Of a DNA stretch of 6,497 bases, positions 1 to 5,718 are shown piece after piece (the stretch's first letter is position 1; each line of letters begins with the position of its first letter). Source of the DNA: Nitrososphaerales archaeon TH5893 (lineage in GTDB: Archaea; Thermoproteota; Nitrososphaeria; Nitrososphaerales; Nitrososphaeraceae); assembly GCA_014523685.1 (NCBI GenBank), contig JAATVT010000087.1, forward strand, positions 1 to 6,497, given 5' to 3'. The notes beneath the pieces were generated by a model that saw nothing but the letters and a program-made list of their open reading frames with translations, did not search any database and was not told the DNA's origin. The translations under genes were made by a program, and so were the position numbers.

Positions 1-363
1 AATCTGTTTGGGCCATGGAAACTATCTCAAGTGTGTATTCCTCTAATGAAGAGAAACAAATATGGACGCATCGTAAATGTGTCAAGTGGAGCAGGCTCTC
101 TTCATTACATGGGTAGGGGAACACCAGCCTATAGCGTCTCTAAAGCCGCGCTAAATGCACTCAGTCGTATTATAGCAGCTGATCTTTATGTGACAGGAAT
201 ATTGGTAAATTCTGTTGATCCAGGATGGGTAGCTACAGATATGGGTGGTCATGGGGGACGCCCAGTAGAAGAAGGAGCAAAAGGAATAGTATGGGCTGCA
301 ACATTGCCTGATAATGGTCCAAGTGGAGGCTTTTTTTATGATGGAGCACCTGCTCCATGGTAA
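1..363 (+). CDS. Short-chain dehydrogenase/reductase, carbonyl-reductase-like (partial, N-terminus off the left edge)
   Basis: This is the C-terminal 120 residues of a classical SDR, an NAD(P)-dependent oxidoreductase of cytosolic carbonyl compounds. The frame is open from base 1, so the internal GTG (31) and ATG (46) are not the true start. Seen: the beta-5 segment GRIVNVSS (residues 22-29 of the visible part), the catalytic tyrosine/lysine pair in AYSVSKAALNAL (Tyr44, Lys48), the PG motif in VDPGWVATDMGG, and an ending GGFFYDGAPAPW. That ending resembles the FFRDGxxxPW tail of carbonyl-reductase-type SDRs, so the C-terminus is natural. The Rossmann GxxxGxG motif and the NNAG motif lie outside the window. 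The loop between the serine and the tyrosine is about two residues longer than in minimal SDRs, which also fits the carbonyl reductase group. The substrate cannot be told. The stop at 361-363 is followed at once by the relic of another SDR. Confidence 0.88.
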   Translation, partial: NLFGPWKLSQVCIPLMKRNKYGRIVNVSSGAGSLHYMGRGTPAYSVSKAALNALSRIIAADLYVTGILVNSVDPGWVATDMGGHGGRPVEEGAKGIVWAATLPDNGPSGGFFYDGAPAPW

Positions 364-375
364 CTAATCAACTGA

Positions 376-792
376 AGAATAACTTTTCCACTAAACTCAC
401 CATACCATGCAACTAAATTTGCTTTAGAAGGTCTGTCCGAATCTATGCAGAATGAACTGGAACCACTTGGAATCAAAATCATAGTTATAGAACCTGGAGG
501 TGTTGGTTCGAACTTTTTGAAGAATTTGAAGATGGCTTCAAATACGTCAGATCCTCTCAACTCACCGTATAGATCAATGCAGAGTAGTATCTCAGAATAT
601 TTCAAACAATGGTCACAAAACCTAATGCATCCATCCGAAGTTGCAAAAGTTATTTTACAAGCAGTTACTGCGGACAATCCTGTTTTCAGATATGTAGTAG
701 GTAAAGACGCTGCCATGGCGTTAGAATCAAGAAGAAATATGTCAGACAGGGAATTTCAAGAGTCAATCAAGAAACAGATTAATTTGCAATGA
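376..792 (+). pseudogene. 5'-truncated second SDR (17beta-HSD-like), missing its cofactor-binding half
   Basis: Recognisable SDR sequence starts abruptly at about 376 (RITFPLNSPYHATKFALEGL). It carries the YxxxK catalytic pair (Tyr codon 403, Lys codon 415), then VIEPGGVGSNF and a normal-looking C-terminus ending in TGA at 790-792. The type resembles 17-beta-hydroxysteroid-dehydrogenase-like SDRs and differs from the SDR just upstream. About 130-150 N-terminal residues expected for the family (GxxxGxG, NNAG, catalytic Ser) are absent. The bases before it are the stop of the upstream SDR (361-363), nine bases, and an in-frame TGA at 373-375, sitting where the family usually has a Gly before RITF. 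The first ATG in frame is 445, already past the active-site Tyr and Lys, so a protein started there could not be an SDR enzyme. I read it as a deletion relic. The remaining frame is undamaged, which suggests the event is fairly recent. Confidence 0.8.
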
Positions 793-802
793 CATATTAG
801 TC

Positions 803-818
803 GGATAGATATCTATCC
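803..818. repeat. Perfect 16-bp palindrome between the SDR relic and the LLM oxidoreductase gene
   Basis: GGATAGATATCTATCC is identical to its reverse complement and has no spacer. It lies 11 nt after the stop of the SDR relic and about 45 nt upstream of the TATA-like box of the next gene. It could be a dimeric regulator site or the foot of a transcript-end structure. A zero-loop palindrome is poorer as an RNA hairpin than as a protein-binding dyad, so an operator is slightly favoured. The function is inferred only. Confidence 0.5.
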
Positions 819-863
819 CCTATTTACGTCACTTATAGAAACTTTTTTGGACATCAGTTGCTG

Positions 864-878
864 TTATAATGTTTAATA
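864..878 (+). promoter_or_regulatory. TATA-box region of the LLM oxidoreductase gene
   Basis: An AT-rich element (TTATAATGTTTAATA) ends 24 nt before the ATG at 902, with TTTAATA occupying -30 to -24. No Shine-Dalgarno sequence precedes the ATG. In archaea the TATA box sits about 26 nt before the transcription start, so this spacing predicts a leaderless or nearly leaderless mRNA. Confidence 0.55.
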
Positions 879-901
879 GAAAAAGAGTATAGACTGCATA
901 T

Positions 902-1834
902 ATGAAGGTCGGAATATTCTTACCACAAGTAGGTGAGCATGCTACAAGAGAAAATATTATTTACATTGCGAAGGAGGCGGAAAAGGAAGGCATAAATTCT
1001 GTTTGGGTATTAGATCGTCTGCTGTGGCCGCTTAAACCACAGACGCCGTATGTGGTTACTCCTGATGGTTCACTTCCTATCGAGTATCACAACGTACTTG
1101 ATCCTTTAACGACGCTGACATATGTTGCAGGCGTTACAGAACGAATTTCTCTAGGAACATCGGTAATTGATATGTTCTTTCAAAACCCTATTGTGTTAGC
1201 AAGAAGATTTACTACACTTGATGTTCTCTCAGATGGAAGAGCTATTGCTGGATTAGGCATAGGTTGGTCAAAAGATGAATACGAAGTCTCGGGCATCCCT
1301 TACAAAGAAAGAGGGACTAGGGCTGATGAATATATTCAGACATTAAAAAAAATATGGACAGATGATATTGTAGAATTTAAAGGTCAGTTTTACAATATAC
1401 CTGCCTCGAAGATAGGACCTAAACCTATACAAAAACCCCATCCCCCGATATTACTAGGCGGATTCAGTCCAAAGACATTTTCGCGGATAGTAAACTATGC
1501 AAACGGATGGATAGGAGTTGCTGGTTTTGGTCCGTTAGAACAGTTGGACCAGTTGATAAATGGTTTGAGGGAAGGCGCAAGAAAGGCCGACAAGGACCCT
1601 TCGAAGATTAGTATCTATATTGGTTCATATCCAAATATACGAGAATCTCCTCCTTCCTCCAATCAAACAAGAACACCGATGACAGGTACTCTTGAACAAA
1701 TTGGAGGTGACATCGAGAAAATTAAGGCAATGGGTACGGATCATATAATCTTTGGTCATATGTTTTCTTCCATAGGCAAGGATATGAAAAAGATGATTGA
1801 AGCAACAAAGCAGCTTGCTAGATTTGCTAAATAA
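902..1834 (+). CDS. LLM-class (luciferase-like) oxidoreductase, probably F420-dependent
   Basis: A 310-residue bacterial-luciferase-fold TIM-barrel protein, close to the usual length for this class. Such enzymes use reduced F420 or FMN to reduce or oxygenate small organic substrates in the cytosol. Seen in order: MKVGIFLPQVGE (strand 1); EAEKEGINSVWVLDRL (25-40); the strand-3/4 region ISLGTSVIDMFFQNP (82-96) followed by ARRFTTLDVLSDGRAIAGLG (100-119) and GW at 121-122; the family-typical IGPKPIQKPHPPILLGG (171-187); and NGWIG (201-205). The N-terminus and motif order resemble the 'TIGR03619-type F420-dependent LLM' group. F420 rather than FMN is inferred from that and from the archaeal context, since no single residue visible here proves it. 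The ATG at 902 is chosen because a TATA-like element sits at -30 to -24 and family homology begins at residue 1. It appears to be a single-gene transcript; the flanking genes are relics or are far away. Confidence 0.9.
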   Translation: MKVGIFLPQVGEHATRENIIYIAKEAEKEGINSVWVLDRLLWPLKPQTPYVVTPDGSLPIEYHNVLDPLTTLTYVAGVTERISLGTSVIDMFFQNPIVLARRFTTLDVLSDGRAIAGLGIGWSKDEYEVSGIPYKERGTRADEYIQTLKKIWTDDIVEFKGQFYNIPASKIGPKPIQKPHPPILLGGFSPKTFSRIVNYANGWIGVAGFGPLEQLDQLINGLREGARKADKDPSKISIYIGSYPNIRESPPSSNQTRTPMTGTLEQIGGDIEKIKAMGTDHIIFGHMFSSIGKDMKKMIEATKQLARFAK

Positions 1835-1919
1835 TGAAAACAGATTATTCGCGTTTGCATTTCATAGTCAAGATAAAAATTCTTGTGCTTCAAATAAACC
1901 CACCAGTTCCTTAGACAAC

Positions 1920-1938
1920 TGTAGACAGAAGATCTACA
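1920..1938. repeat. Small inverted repeat downstream of the LLM gene
   Basis: TGTAGA at 1920-1925 and TCTACA at 1933-1938 are perfect complements around a 7-nt loop, 86 nt after the LLM stop. No T-run follows. It could mark a processed 3' end, but a six-base stem in AT-rich DNA may be chance. The stretch 1835-2023 otherwise holds nothing I can support as a gene. Confidence 0.25.
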
Positions 1939-1986
1939 ATATTTCAAGGTTTTCGTTCTCACATTCCCAGCCGACCCAACTTAGTT

Positions 1987-2037
1987 AATGCCAATATATC
2001 ATAGCGGCTGGAACATTCTATTTCTATATCTGGCATT
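1987..2037. repeat. Long-stem inverted repeat at the 3' end of the minus-strand small gene relic
   Basis: AATGCCAATATA (1987-1998) pairs with TATATCTGGCATT (2025-2037), giving 12 base pairs with a single bulged C and a 26-nt loop. The right arm covers the last codons of the minus-strand reading frame 2024-2173, and the rest lies just beyond its stop. That is the position expected of a 3'-end structure for that transcript. No T-run accompanies it. Confidence 0.35.
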
Positions 2038-2184
2038 GTAGATCTTTTTTGGTTTGCTGCTGCAAAGGGAACTCGTTGTGCAAATCACAAGCGATATTGC
2101 AAGCATCAATTATAGTTTCCTGGTCAAGATACAAGCTTTTCACTGTGACTAACTCTGAGAATACCTTGTCAACTTATAGTACAT
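2024..2184 (-). pseudogene. Small minus-strand gene, apparently frameshifted at codon 4 (unrecognised product)
   Basis: Reading the minus strand from 2173 down to a TAG at 2024-2026 gives 49 codons with a protein-like composition: VDKVFSELVTVKSLYLDQET, then IIDACNIACDLHNEFPLQQQ, then TKKDLQCQI. This frame has no start codon at its head; an in-frame TAA lies at 2174-2176. An ATG at 2182-2184 reads M-Y-Y and then is one base short of joining the frame (ATG TAC TAT AA|GTT GAC). A TATA-like box lies at -30 to -23 from exactly this ATG. The simplest reading is a gene of about 53 residues with a one-base deletion at 2174-2175, or an assembly indel there. I do not recognise the family. It would be divergent from the HtrA gene. 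Confidence 0.45.
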
Positions 2185-2206
2185 TTACGTATAGGATGTG
2201 TGAATC

Positions 2207-2214
2207 TATTAAAA
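2207..2214 (-). promoter_or_regulatory. TATA-like box for the minus-strand small gene relic
   Basis: On the minus strand this reads TTTTAATA and occupies -30 to -23 relative to the ATG at 2184-2182. That matches the spacing seen upstream of the LLM and propeller genes and supports this ATG as an original leaderless start. Confidence 0.4.
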
Positions 2215-2274
2215 CTAGAAAAATATGATAATGTAGAATGTTCGAGACGGTATGGTTATGTAAATAGAATAAGA

Positions 2275-2282
2275 GGGGGTGA
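2275..2282 (+). promoter_or_regulatory. Shine-Dalgarno sequence deciding the GTG start of the HtrA protease
   Basis: GGGGGTGA lies 10 nt before GTG 2293. It matches the archaeal consensus GGAGGTGA except for one base. A stop codon in the same frame (TGA 2287-2289) rules out any earlier start, so GTG 2293 is the first possible one. A leader is implied. A TAAATAGA element at 2261-2268 could instead drive a nearly leaderless transcript, so the exact promoter is undecided. Confidence 0.6.
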
Positions 2283-2292
2283 ATACTGACCG

Positions 2293-3249
2293 GTGGCCAT
2301 TCCGCTTGGCGAAGATTTGATCGCTAATGCAGTGGATGGAGTGAGCAAGAGTACTGTAAATATTGCCACTGTAAGAATGGTACAAGATCAGCTATTTCGA
2401 ATATTCCCGGTAGAAGGCGTTGGTTCAGGGATAATAATAGACAAGAATGGATATATTCTTACGAACAACCATGTAATTGATGATACAAAACGATTAAAGA
2501 TTACCCTGGCCGATGGAAGAATGCTAAATGGAAAGGTAATAGGGAAGGACGAAATAACGGATTTAGCAGTAGTTAAGGCAGAAGGCGTCTCTAGTGATGA
2601 GGGTGATGTGCTTCCTTATGCTCACCTAGGAAATTCTGATAATCTGAAAATAGGACAAGTAGTTATTGCAATAGGCAATCCATTTGGCTTAACAGGAGGA
2701 CCAACAGTAACGGCAGGAATAGTAAGTTCACTGAATAGAAATATACAATTTGAAAATGGCGTACTTGAATTAATTCAAACCGATGCGGCAATAAATCCTG
2801 GCAATTCTGGAGGCCCTCTTGTTAATACAAATGGTGAGGTTATAGCTATTAACACTGCCAAAATGCCGTATGCACATGGGATCGGATTTGCGGTACCCAT
2901 TAACATGGCCAAGTCAATAATGAGTGAGCTCATAGAAAATGGACGTGTTACTAATAGACCCTGGATTGGAATAGCCTCTATAAAAATAACAAGACAGTTA
3001 GCACACTATTATCAGTTACCGGTGACAGAGGGTGCCTTGATAGCACAAGTAGAACCATACAGTCCAGCAGATGATGCGGGATTAAGAAAAGGAGACATAA
3101 TTGAAGAAATTGACGGTAATAGAATCAATGATCCTTCTCAAGTCTCATCGCAAGTTCGCAAAAAACAAGTAAGTGATCAGGTCTTGATGATAATTAATAG
3201 ATATGGAAGACGCTTTGAAGTTCCGCTCCATCTTCAAGCACGTCCATAA
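2293..3249 (+). CDS. htrA: HtrA/Deg-family serine protease with one PDZ domain, cytosolic
   Basis: A 318-residue S1C-family (trypsin-like) peptidase for protein quality control. The catalytic triad is intact: His60 in LTNNHVID, Asp90 in ITDLAVVK, and Ser172 in NPGNSGGPL. The oxyanion-hole context and the IGNPFGL motif (128-133) are also present. A single PDZ domain follows (about 223-315), with a carboxylate-binding-type stretch at WIGIASI and the typical SPADDAGLRKGDIIEEIDG at 257-275. It starts MAIPLGEDLIANAVDG, with no signal peptide or membrane anchor, unlike bacterial DegP/DegS, so it should act in the cytosol. The GTG start is supported by a strong Shine-Dalgarno match at 2275-2282. The tfb gene starts 29 nt downstream on the same strand, so co-transcription is possible, although a T5 run (3252-3256) lies in the gap. 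The family is certain; its substrates are unknown. Confidence 0.93.
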   Translation: MAIPLGEDLIANAVDGVSKSTVNIATVRMVQDQLFRIFPVEGVGSGIIIDKNGYILTNNHVIDDTKRLKITLADGRMLNGKVIGKDEITDLAVVKAEGVSSDEGDVLPYAHLGNSDNLKIGQVVIAIGNPFGLTGGPTVTAGIVSSLNRNIQFENGVLELIQTDAAINPGNSGGPLVNTNGEVIAINTAKMPYAHGIGFAVPINMAKSIMSELIENGRVTNRPWIGIASIKITRQLAHYYQLPVTEGALIAQVEPYSPADDAGLRKGDIIEEIDGNRINDPSQVSSQVRKKQVSDQVLMIINRYGRRFEVPLHLQARP

Positions 3250-3263
3250 TCTTTTTAGCACGT

Positions 3264-3269
3264 AGAGGA
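3264..3269 (+). promoter_or_regulatory. Ribosome binding site of tfb
   Basis: AGAGGA ends 9 nt before the ATG at 3279, within the 29-nt gap after the protease gene. It is a partial match to the archaeal consensus. Its presence argues that tfb is translated from a leadered message, possibly read through from the protease gene. Confidence 0.45.
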
Positions 3270-3278
3270 CTAAACAAA

Positions 3279-4223
3279 ATGCAAAATACTCCTCCTCCTG
3301 CAAAAACAGCTCAATCACAACCACAACAAATAACTGCAAAATGTCCTACATGTAAAAATAGCAGCATTGCAATAACCGATATTGAATCTGGCGAGATAAT
3401 TTGTAGCAAATGTGGCATAGTGATTTCAGAACGAATTGAAGAAACCAGTCGAGAGTGGCATATTTTCTCACCAGAAGAAATAAACAATAAGACAAGGACT
3501 GGAGCTCCTAACTCTCTTGCTCGACACGACAGAGGACTCTATACTGTCATCGGGCAATCAAATAGAGATGCCGCTGGAACTAGAATTGATTCGGTAATGC
3601 ATTCTAGAATGCAAAGAATAAGAAAATGGGACTATAAAACCCAGTTTGTTACAGCTCAAGAAAGGAGCTTACGGCAAGCATTTGTAGAGCTTGATGTATT
3701 GAAGGATAAACTTCAATTATCAAATGCAGCGGTAGAGAAAACTGCTTACCTCTACAGAAAAGCTCAGCAAAAACGATTCATACGTGGCCGAACTATTTCC
3801 GGTATGTTATCCGCTGCTGCGTATATTGCTTGCAGAGAGACTGGAGTACCAAGAACACTTAAAGAAATAGCCTCTGTCACAAATAATAAAGTTAAGGAAA
3901 TATCTCGAGATTACAGATTGCTATATTTTAAACTAGATCTTAAAATTCCAAATGTTGATCCTATGAAATGCATTTCTAAAATAGCAAGCAAGGTAGGGCT
4001 AAGTGAGATCACAAAATATCATGCAGCAAAAATGTTGAACAATATCATTGCGGAAGAGAAGTCTGCAGGCAAAGACCCAATGGGACTTGCTGCAACTGTA
4101 CTGTATTTAGCCGGCATAAAGAATCATGAAAATGTAACTCAGGGTTTCATCGCAAAAACTGCTGGTATAACAGAAGTGACACTAAGAAATGTAATGAAGG
4201 ATTTGAAGAAACATCAATCTTAG
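3279..4223 (+). CDS. tfb: Transcription initiation factor B (archaeal TFIIB)
   Basis: A 314-residue TFB, the archaeal homologue of TFIIB. It binds the TBP-TATA complex and the BRE and recruits RNA polymerase. Seen: a proline/glutamine-rich N-terminal tail (about 1-20); a zinc ribbon with Cys22, Cys25, Cys42 and Cys45 (CPTC and CSKC); the B-reader/linker region REWHIFSPEE and RTGAP, followed by HDRGLYTVIG (58-92); cyclin repeat 1 (about 125-215); and cyclin repeat 2 (about 228-310). The second repeat has the helix-turn-helix QGFIAKTAGITEVTLRNVMK that contacts the BRE. All key elements are present, so it should be a functional factor. Ammonia-oxidising archaea typically carry several TFB paralogues. 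This one lies 29 nt behind an HtrA protease gene, so it may be a specialised copy rather than the housekeeping one; that is inference. The gene ends with tandem stops, TAG (4221-4223) then TAA. Confidence 0.95.
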   Translation: MQNTPPPAKTAQSQPQQITAKCPTCKNSSIAITDIESGEIICSKCGIVISERIEETSREWHIFSPEEINNKTRTGAPNSLARHDRGLYTVIGQSNRDAAGTRIDSVMHSRMQRIRKWDYKTQFVTAQERSLRQAFVELDVLKDKLQLSNAAVEKTAYLYRKAQQKRFIRGRTISGMLSAAAYIACRETGVPRTLKEIASVTNNKVKEISRDYRLLYFKLDLKIPNVDPMKCISKIASKVGLSEITKYHAAKMLNNIIAEEKSAGKDPMGLAATVLYLAGIKNHENVTQGFIAKTAGITEVTLRNVMKDLKKHQS

Positions 4224-4275
4224 TAACAACAACGACAACAGAGATCTACTGCTAAATCAATAGGTCGGTCCCTGA

Positions 4276-4470
4276 GAAGATTTGGTAATAGGAGAAACTG
4301 AATCTAGATTGAAAGACATGGGGATTCCCAATCAGTGAGGCCAGTTAGATGTAGTTTCCTGCGGTATGTTTGGCATTGAGTATTGAATCAACAGGGCAGG
4401 TCGACAGTATTCTGCGGCTGCCATCATGAATAGCAAGTCATATCTTGCTATGGGCCAAATCATGGCCTAA
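4276..4470 (+). pseudogene. Possible decayed RidA/YjgF-family relic
   Basis: In one plus-strand frame, three pieces in a row resemble, in the right order, segments of RidA (YjgF/UK114) proteins, which deaminate reactive imines. ETESRLKDMGIP (from 4297) is like the RidA N-terminus. GQLDVVSCGMFGIEY (from about 4336) is like the GDLDRVxRVVxxLGFVN helix. RAGRQYSAAAIMNSKSYLAM (from about 4390) is like GEAGRHARSAVGVASLPL. In-frame TGA codons (4336-4338 and 4384-4386) and the missing sequence between the pieces make it non-functional. The total is about 64 codons against a family length near 125-150. The last bases overlap the 3' end of the convergent propeller gene. The similarity is from memory of the family and is weak in the second and third pieces, so chance is possible. 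Confidence 0.33.
4430..4451 (-). terminator. Hairpin just past the 3' end of the propeller gene
   Basis: ATAGCAAG (4430-4437) and CTTGCTAT (4444-4451) form a perfect 8-bp stem with the 6-nt loop TCATAT. It starts 8 nt beyond the TGA stop of the minus-strand gene (4460-4462). No T-run follows in either direction. It may be a 3'-end stabilising or termination structure between the convergent tfb and propeller genes. Confidence 0.45.
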
Positions 4471-5476
4471 CTGCAAGAGTCCAGGGAGGTTGTAAGAAAT
4501 ATTCTTTTGGCCATTGGATGTCAATTTCTTGCCAAGATATACCTGAATCAGTTGAGATGAATAAGCCACGGTTGTTAGCAGCATAGAATTCACCCTTAGC
4601 TTTTGGATTTGCGGCAAGAAGCGTGATTGTTGTTCCACTCGGTCTAGGAAGGCCATTTGAAACGGCGTTCCATTTTTTACCATCCTCATCTCTTCTATAT
4701 ACAAACGACTCAGCATTTTCAATAGAGTAAGCCCTACCTGGGCCTACAGATGCAGATACAATTACAACTTGGGGATCGCCTGAATCGACAGCAAGCCCAA
4801 AAAGGTAACCATGTTTCATGCCTTCCATTGGTCTGCTCCATGATTCTCCGTAGTCAAAGCTTTCATAATATCCATCTCCAGCAGAGGAATAAAGTCTTCT
4901 AGGTGCCCTCGGATGTGTAACTAGTGTATGGGTATCATATGGCCCTTGCTCAACTCGGTCTATCCACGTTCTTCCTCCATCACGGCTTTGTATAAGGGCT
5001 CCAGCTTCAATGGCAACAAAAACATAGTCTGGGTTATTTGCATCAGACTCGATCCAACGGACATGATGAGTCCACGGCCTTGGAGGAAAGCTCCATGATG
5101 TCGAGGACGGTAAATTGTTTAGGGACTCCATCCTTTCCCACAAGTCACCTCCATCATATGATATGTAAAGTGCACTTGGCTCAGTTCCAACGTATACTCT
5201 GTTGAAACTATTCTCACTAGCTAGAAGACTCACTGAGACAGACGTTACATTTTGACTAGAGATAGCATCTCTACCAATTCTGTTCCAAGTCTGTCCGCTG
5301 TCATCAGTTTTCCACAGGCCATCACCAAAAGTCCCACAATATGCTCGACTTGGATTTTTTGGATCAAATGCTATTATTTGTGGATCAGTTCCTTTCAAAC
5401 ACTCATGAATCTTAAATTTGTTTGAAGATTCAAGCACAAGAAGTGAATCCTGCATTCCTATCATAAGTGTCACCAT
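4460..5476 (-). CDS. BNR/Asp-box beta-propeller protein (sialidase/VPS10-like fold), cytosolic
   Basis: A 338-residue protein built from Asp-box repeats, the SxDxGxxW signature of sialidase-type propellers. Six boxes are visible at residues 57-64 (TDDSGQTW), 106-113 (SYDGGDLW), 164-171 (SRDGGRTW), 206-213 (SFDYGESW), 262-269 (RDEDGKKW) and 308-315 (STDSGISW). They are 42-58 residues apart, consistent with a six- or seven-bladed propeller. A distinctive stretch lies between boxes 2 and 3: PWTHHVRWIE (134-143) and VFVAIEAGALI (152-162), followed by GPYDTHTLVTHPRAPRRLYS (178-197). This resembles a widespread group annotated only as 'glycosyl hydrolase' or 'BNR repeat protein', and no enzymatic activity can be assigned from the sequence. 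There is no signal peptide (MVTLMIGMQDSLLVLESS), unlike secreted sialidases. ATG 5476 is chosen because a TATA box lies at -29 to -24 from it; Met5 and Met8 are alternatives. It converges with tfb. Confidence 0.87.
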   Translation of the reverse strand: MVTLMIGMQDSLLVLESSNKFKIHECLKGTDPQIIAFDPKNPSRAYCGTFGDGLWKTDDSGQTWNRIGRDAISSQNVTSVSVSLLASENSFNRVYVGTEPSALYISYDGGDLWERMESLNNLPSSTSWSFPPRPWTHHVRWIESDANNPDYVFVAIEAGALIQSRDGGRTWIDRVEQGPYDTHTLVTHPRAPRRLYSSAGDGYYESFDYGESWSRPMEGMKHGYLFGLAVDSGDPQVVIVSASVGPGRAYSIENAESFVYRRDEDGKKWNAVSNGLPRPSGTTITLLAANPKAKGEFYAANNRGLFISTDSGISWQEIDIQWPKEYFLQPPWTLAVRP

Positions 5477-5489
5477 AGTATATCTATAC

Positions 5490-5510
5490 CAAGATACCGC
5501 TTATATCTTG
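5490..5510 (-). promoter_or_regulatory. Promoter of the propeller gene, TATA box inside a perfect dyad
   Basis: On the minus strand, GATATAAG (5507-5500) places TATAAG at -29 to -24 from the ATG at 5476, the spacing of a leaderless archaeal promoter. The box lies within an inverted repeat, CAAGATA (5490-5496) and TATCTTG (5504-5510), with a 7-bp spacer. A dimeric repressor bound there would block TBP. Regulation by such a protein is inferred. Confidence 0.55.
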
Positions 5511-5718
5511 AGTCCTCTGATACAATATGTAAAGGAGACAAGTAGTCGTCTGTATGGGTTTAAGAAAAAGTACAACAAGTGCTAAGAGTAATGAGATATG
5601 CATTAGATTGAGCTACGATATGCAGCAAGAGCTTTTCTCCATATTGTTTACGTTGTAGGACTGGCACAATAGTTAGATAGTTTAGGAGCACATGATGCTG
5701 GTGCTCACGTTCTCATAA
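5511..5718. other. Intergenic stretch without a supportable gene
   Basis: No RNA gene or intact protein gene is evident here. A 34-codon plus-strand frame (5554-5658) gives an unremarkable peptide. A plus-strand frame around 5650-5747 reads VVGLAQ, a stop, LDSLGAHDAGAHVLIISKS, then a stop. This vaguely recalls the GxGLAxxL..LGAxVLI pattern at the front of Rossmann/SDR proteins. It is too weak to call a gene. Confidence 0.4.

Noticed and set aside
336..716. Minus-strand 126-codon frame opposite the two SDRs
   Set aside because: It lies antisense to clear SDR coding sequence, spans the junction, and its translation has no recognisable motif.
1834..1914. 26-codon frame whose ATG overlaps the LLM stop (TAATG)
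   Set aside because: The stop-start overlap looks like translational coupling, but the peptide is unrecognised, very short and has no ribosome binding site. Chance is likely.
1756..1988. Overlapping frames on both strands at the 3' end of the LLM gene (minus 1756-1962, plus 1797-1988)
   Set aside because: Both overlap the real C-terminus of the oxidoreductase, have low-complexity Ser/Asn or Cys/Tyr composition, and lack a promoter or ribosome site that decides for them.
1987..2037. tRNA or small structured RNA at the long-stem inverted repeat
   Set aside because: The length and arm layout do not fit a cloverleaf, with no T-loop or anticodon stem. It is better explained as a 3'-end hairpin or chance.
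3145..3339. Minus-strand 64-codon frame across the htrA-tfb gap
   Set aside because: It is a shadow of two well-supported plus-strand genes and the translation is hydrophobic without pattern.
4438..4722. Minus-strand 94-codon frame inside the propeller gene
   Set aside because: It lies wholly within another frame of the propeller gene apart from its last few codons and carries no motif.
5554..5658. 34-codon plus-strand frame starting MGLRKSTT
   Set aside because: The AAGGAGA-like motif is too far from the ATG, the peptide is unrecognised, and it is within chance expectation for AT-rich intergenic DNA.
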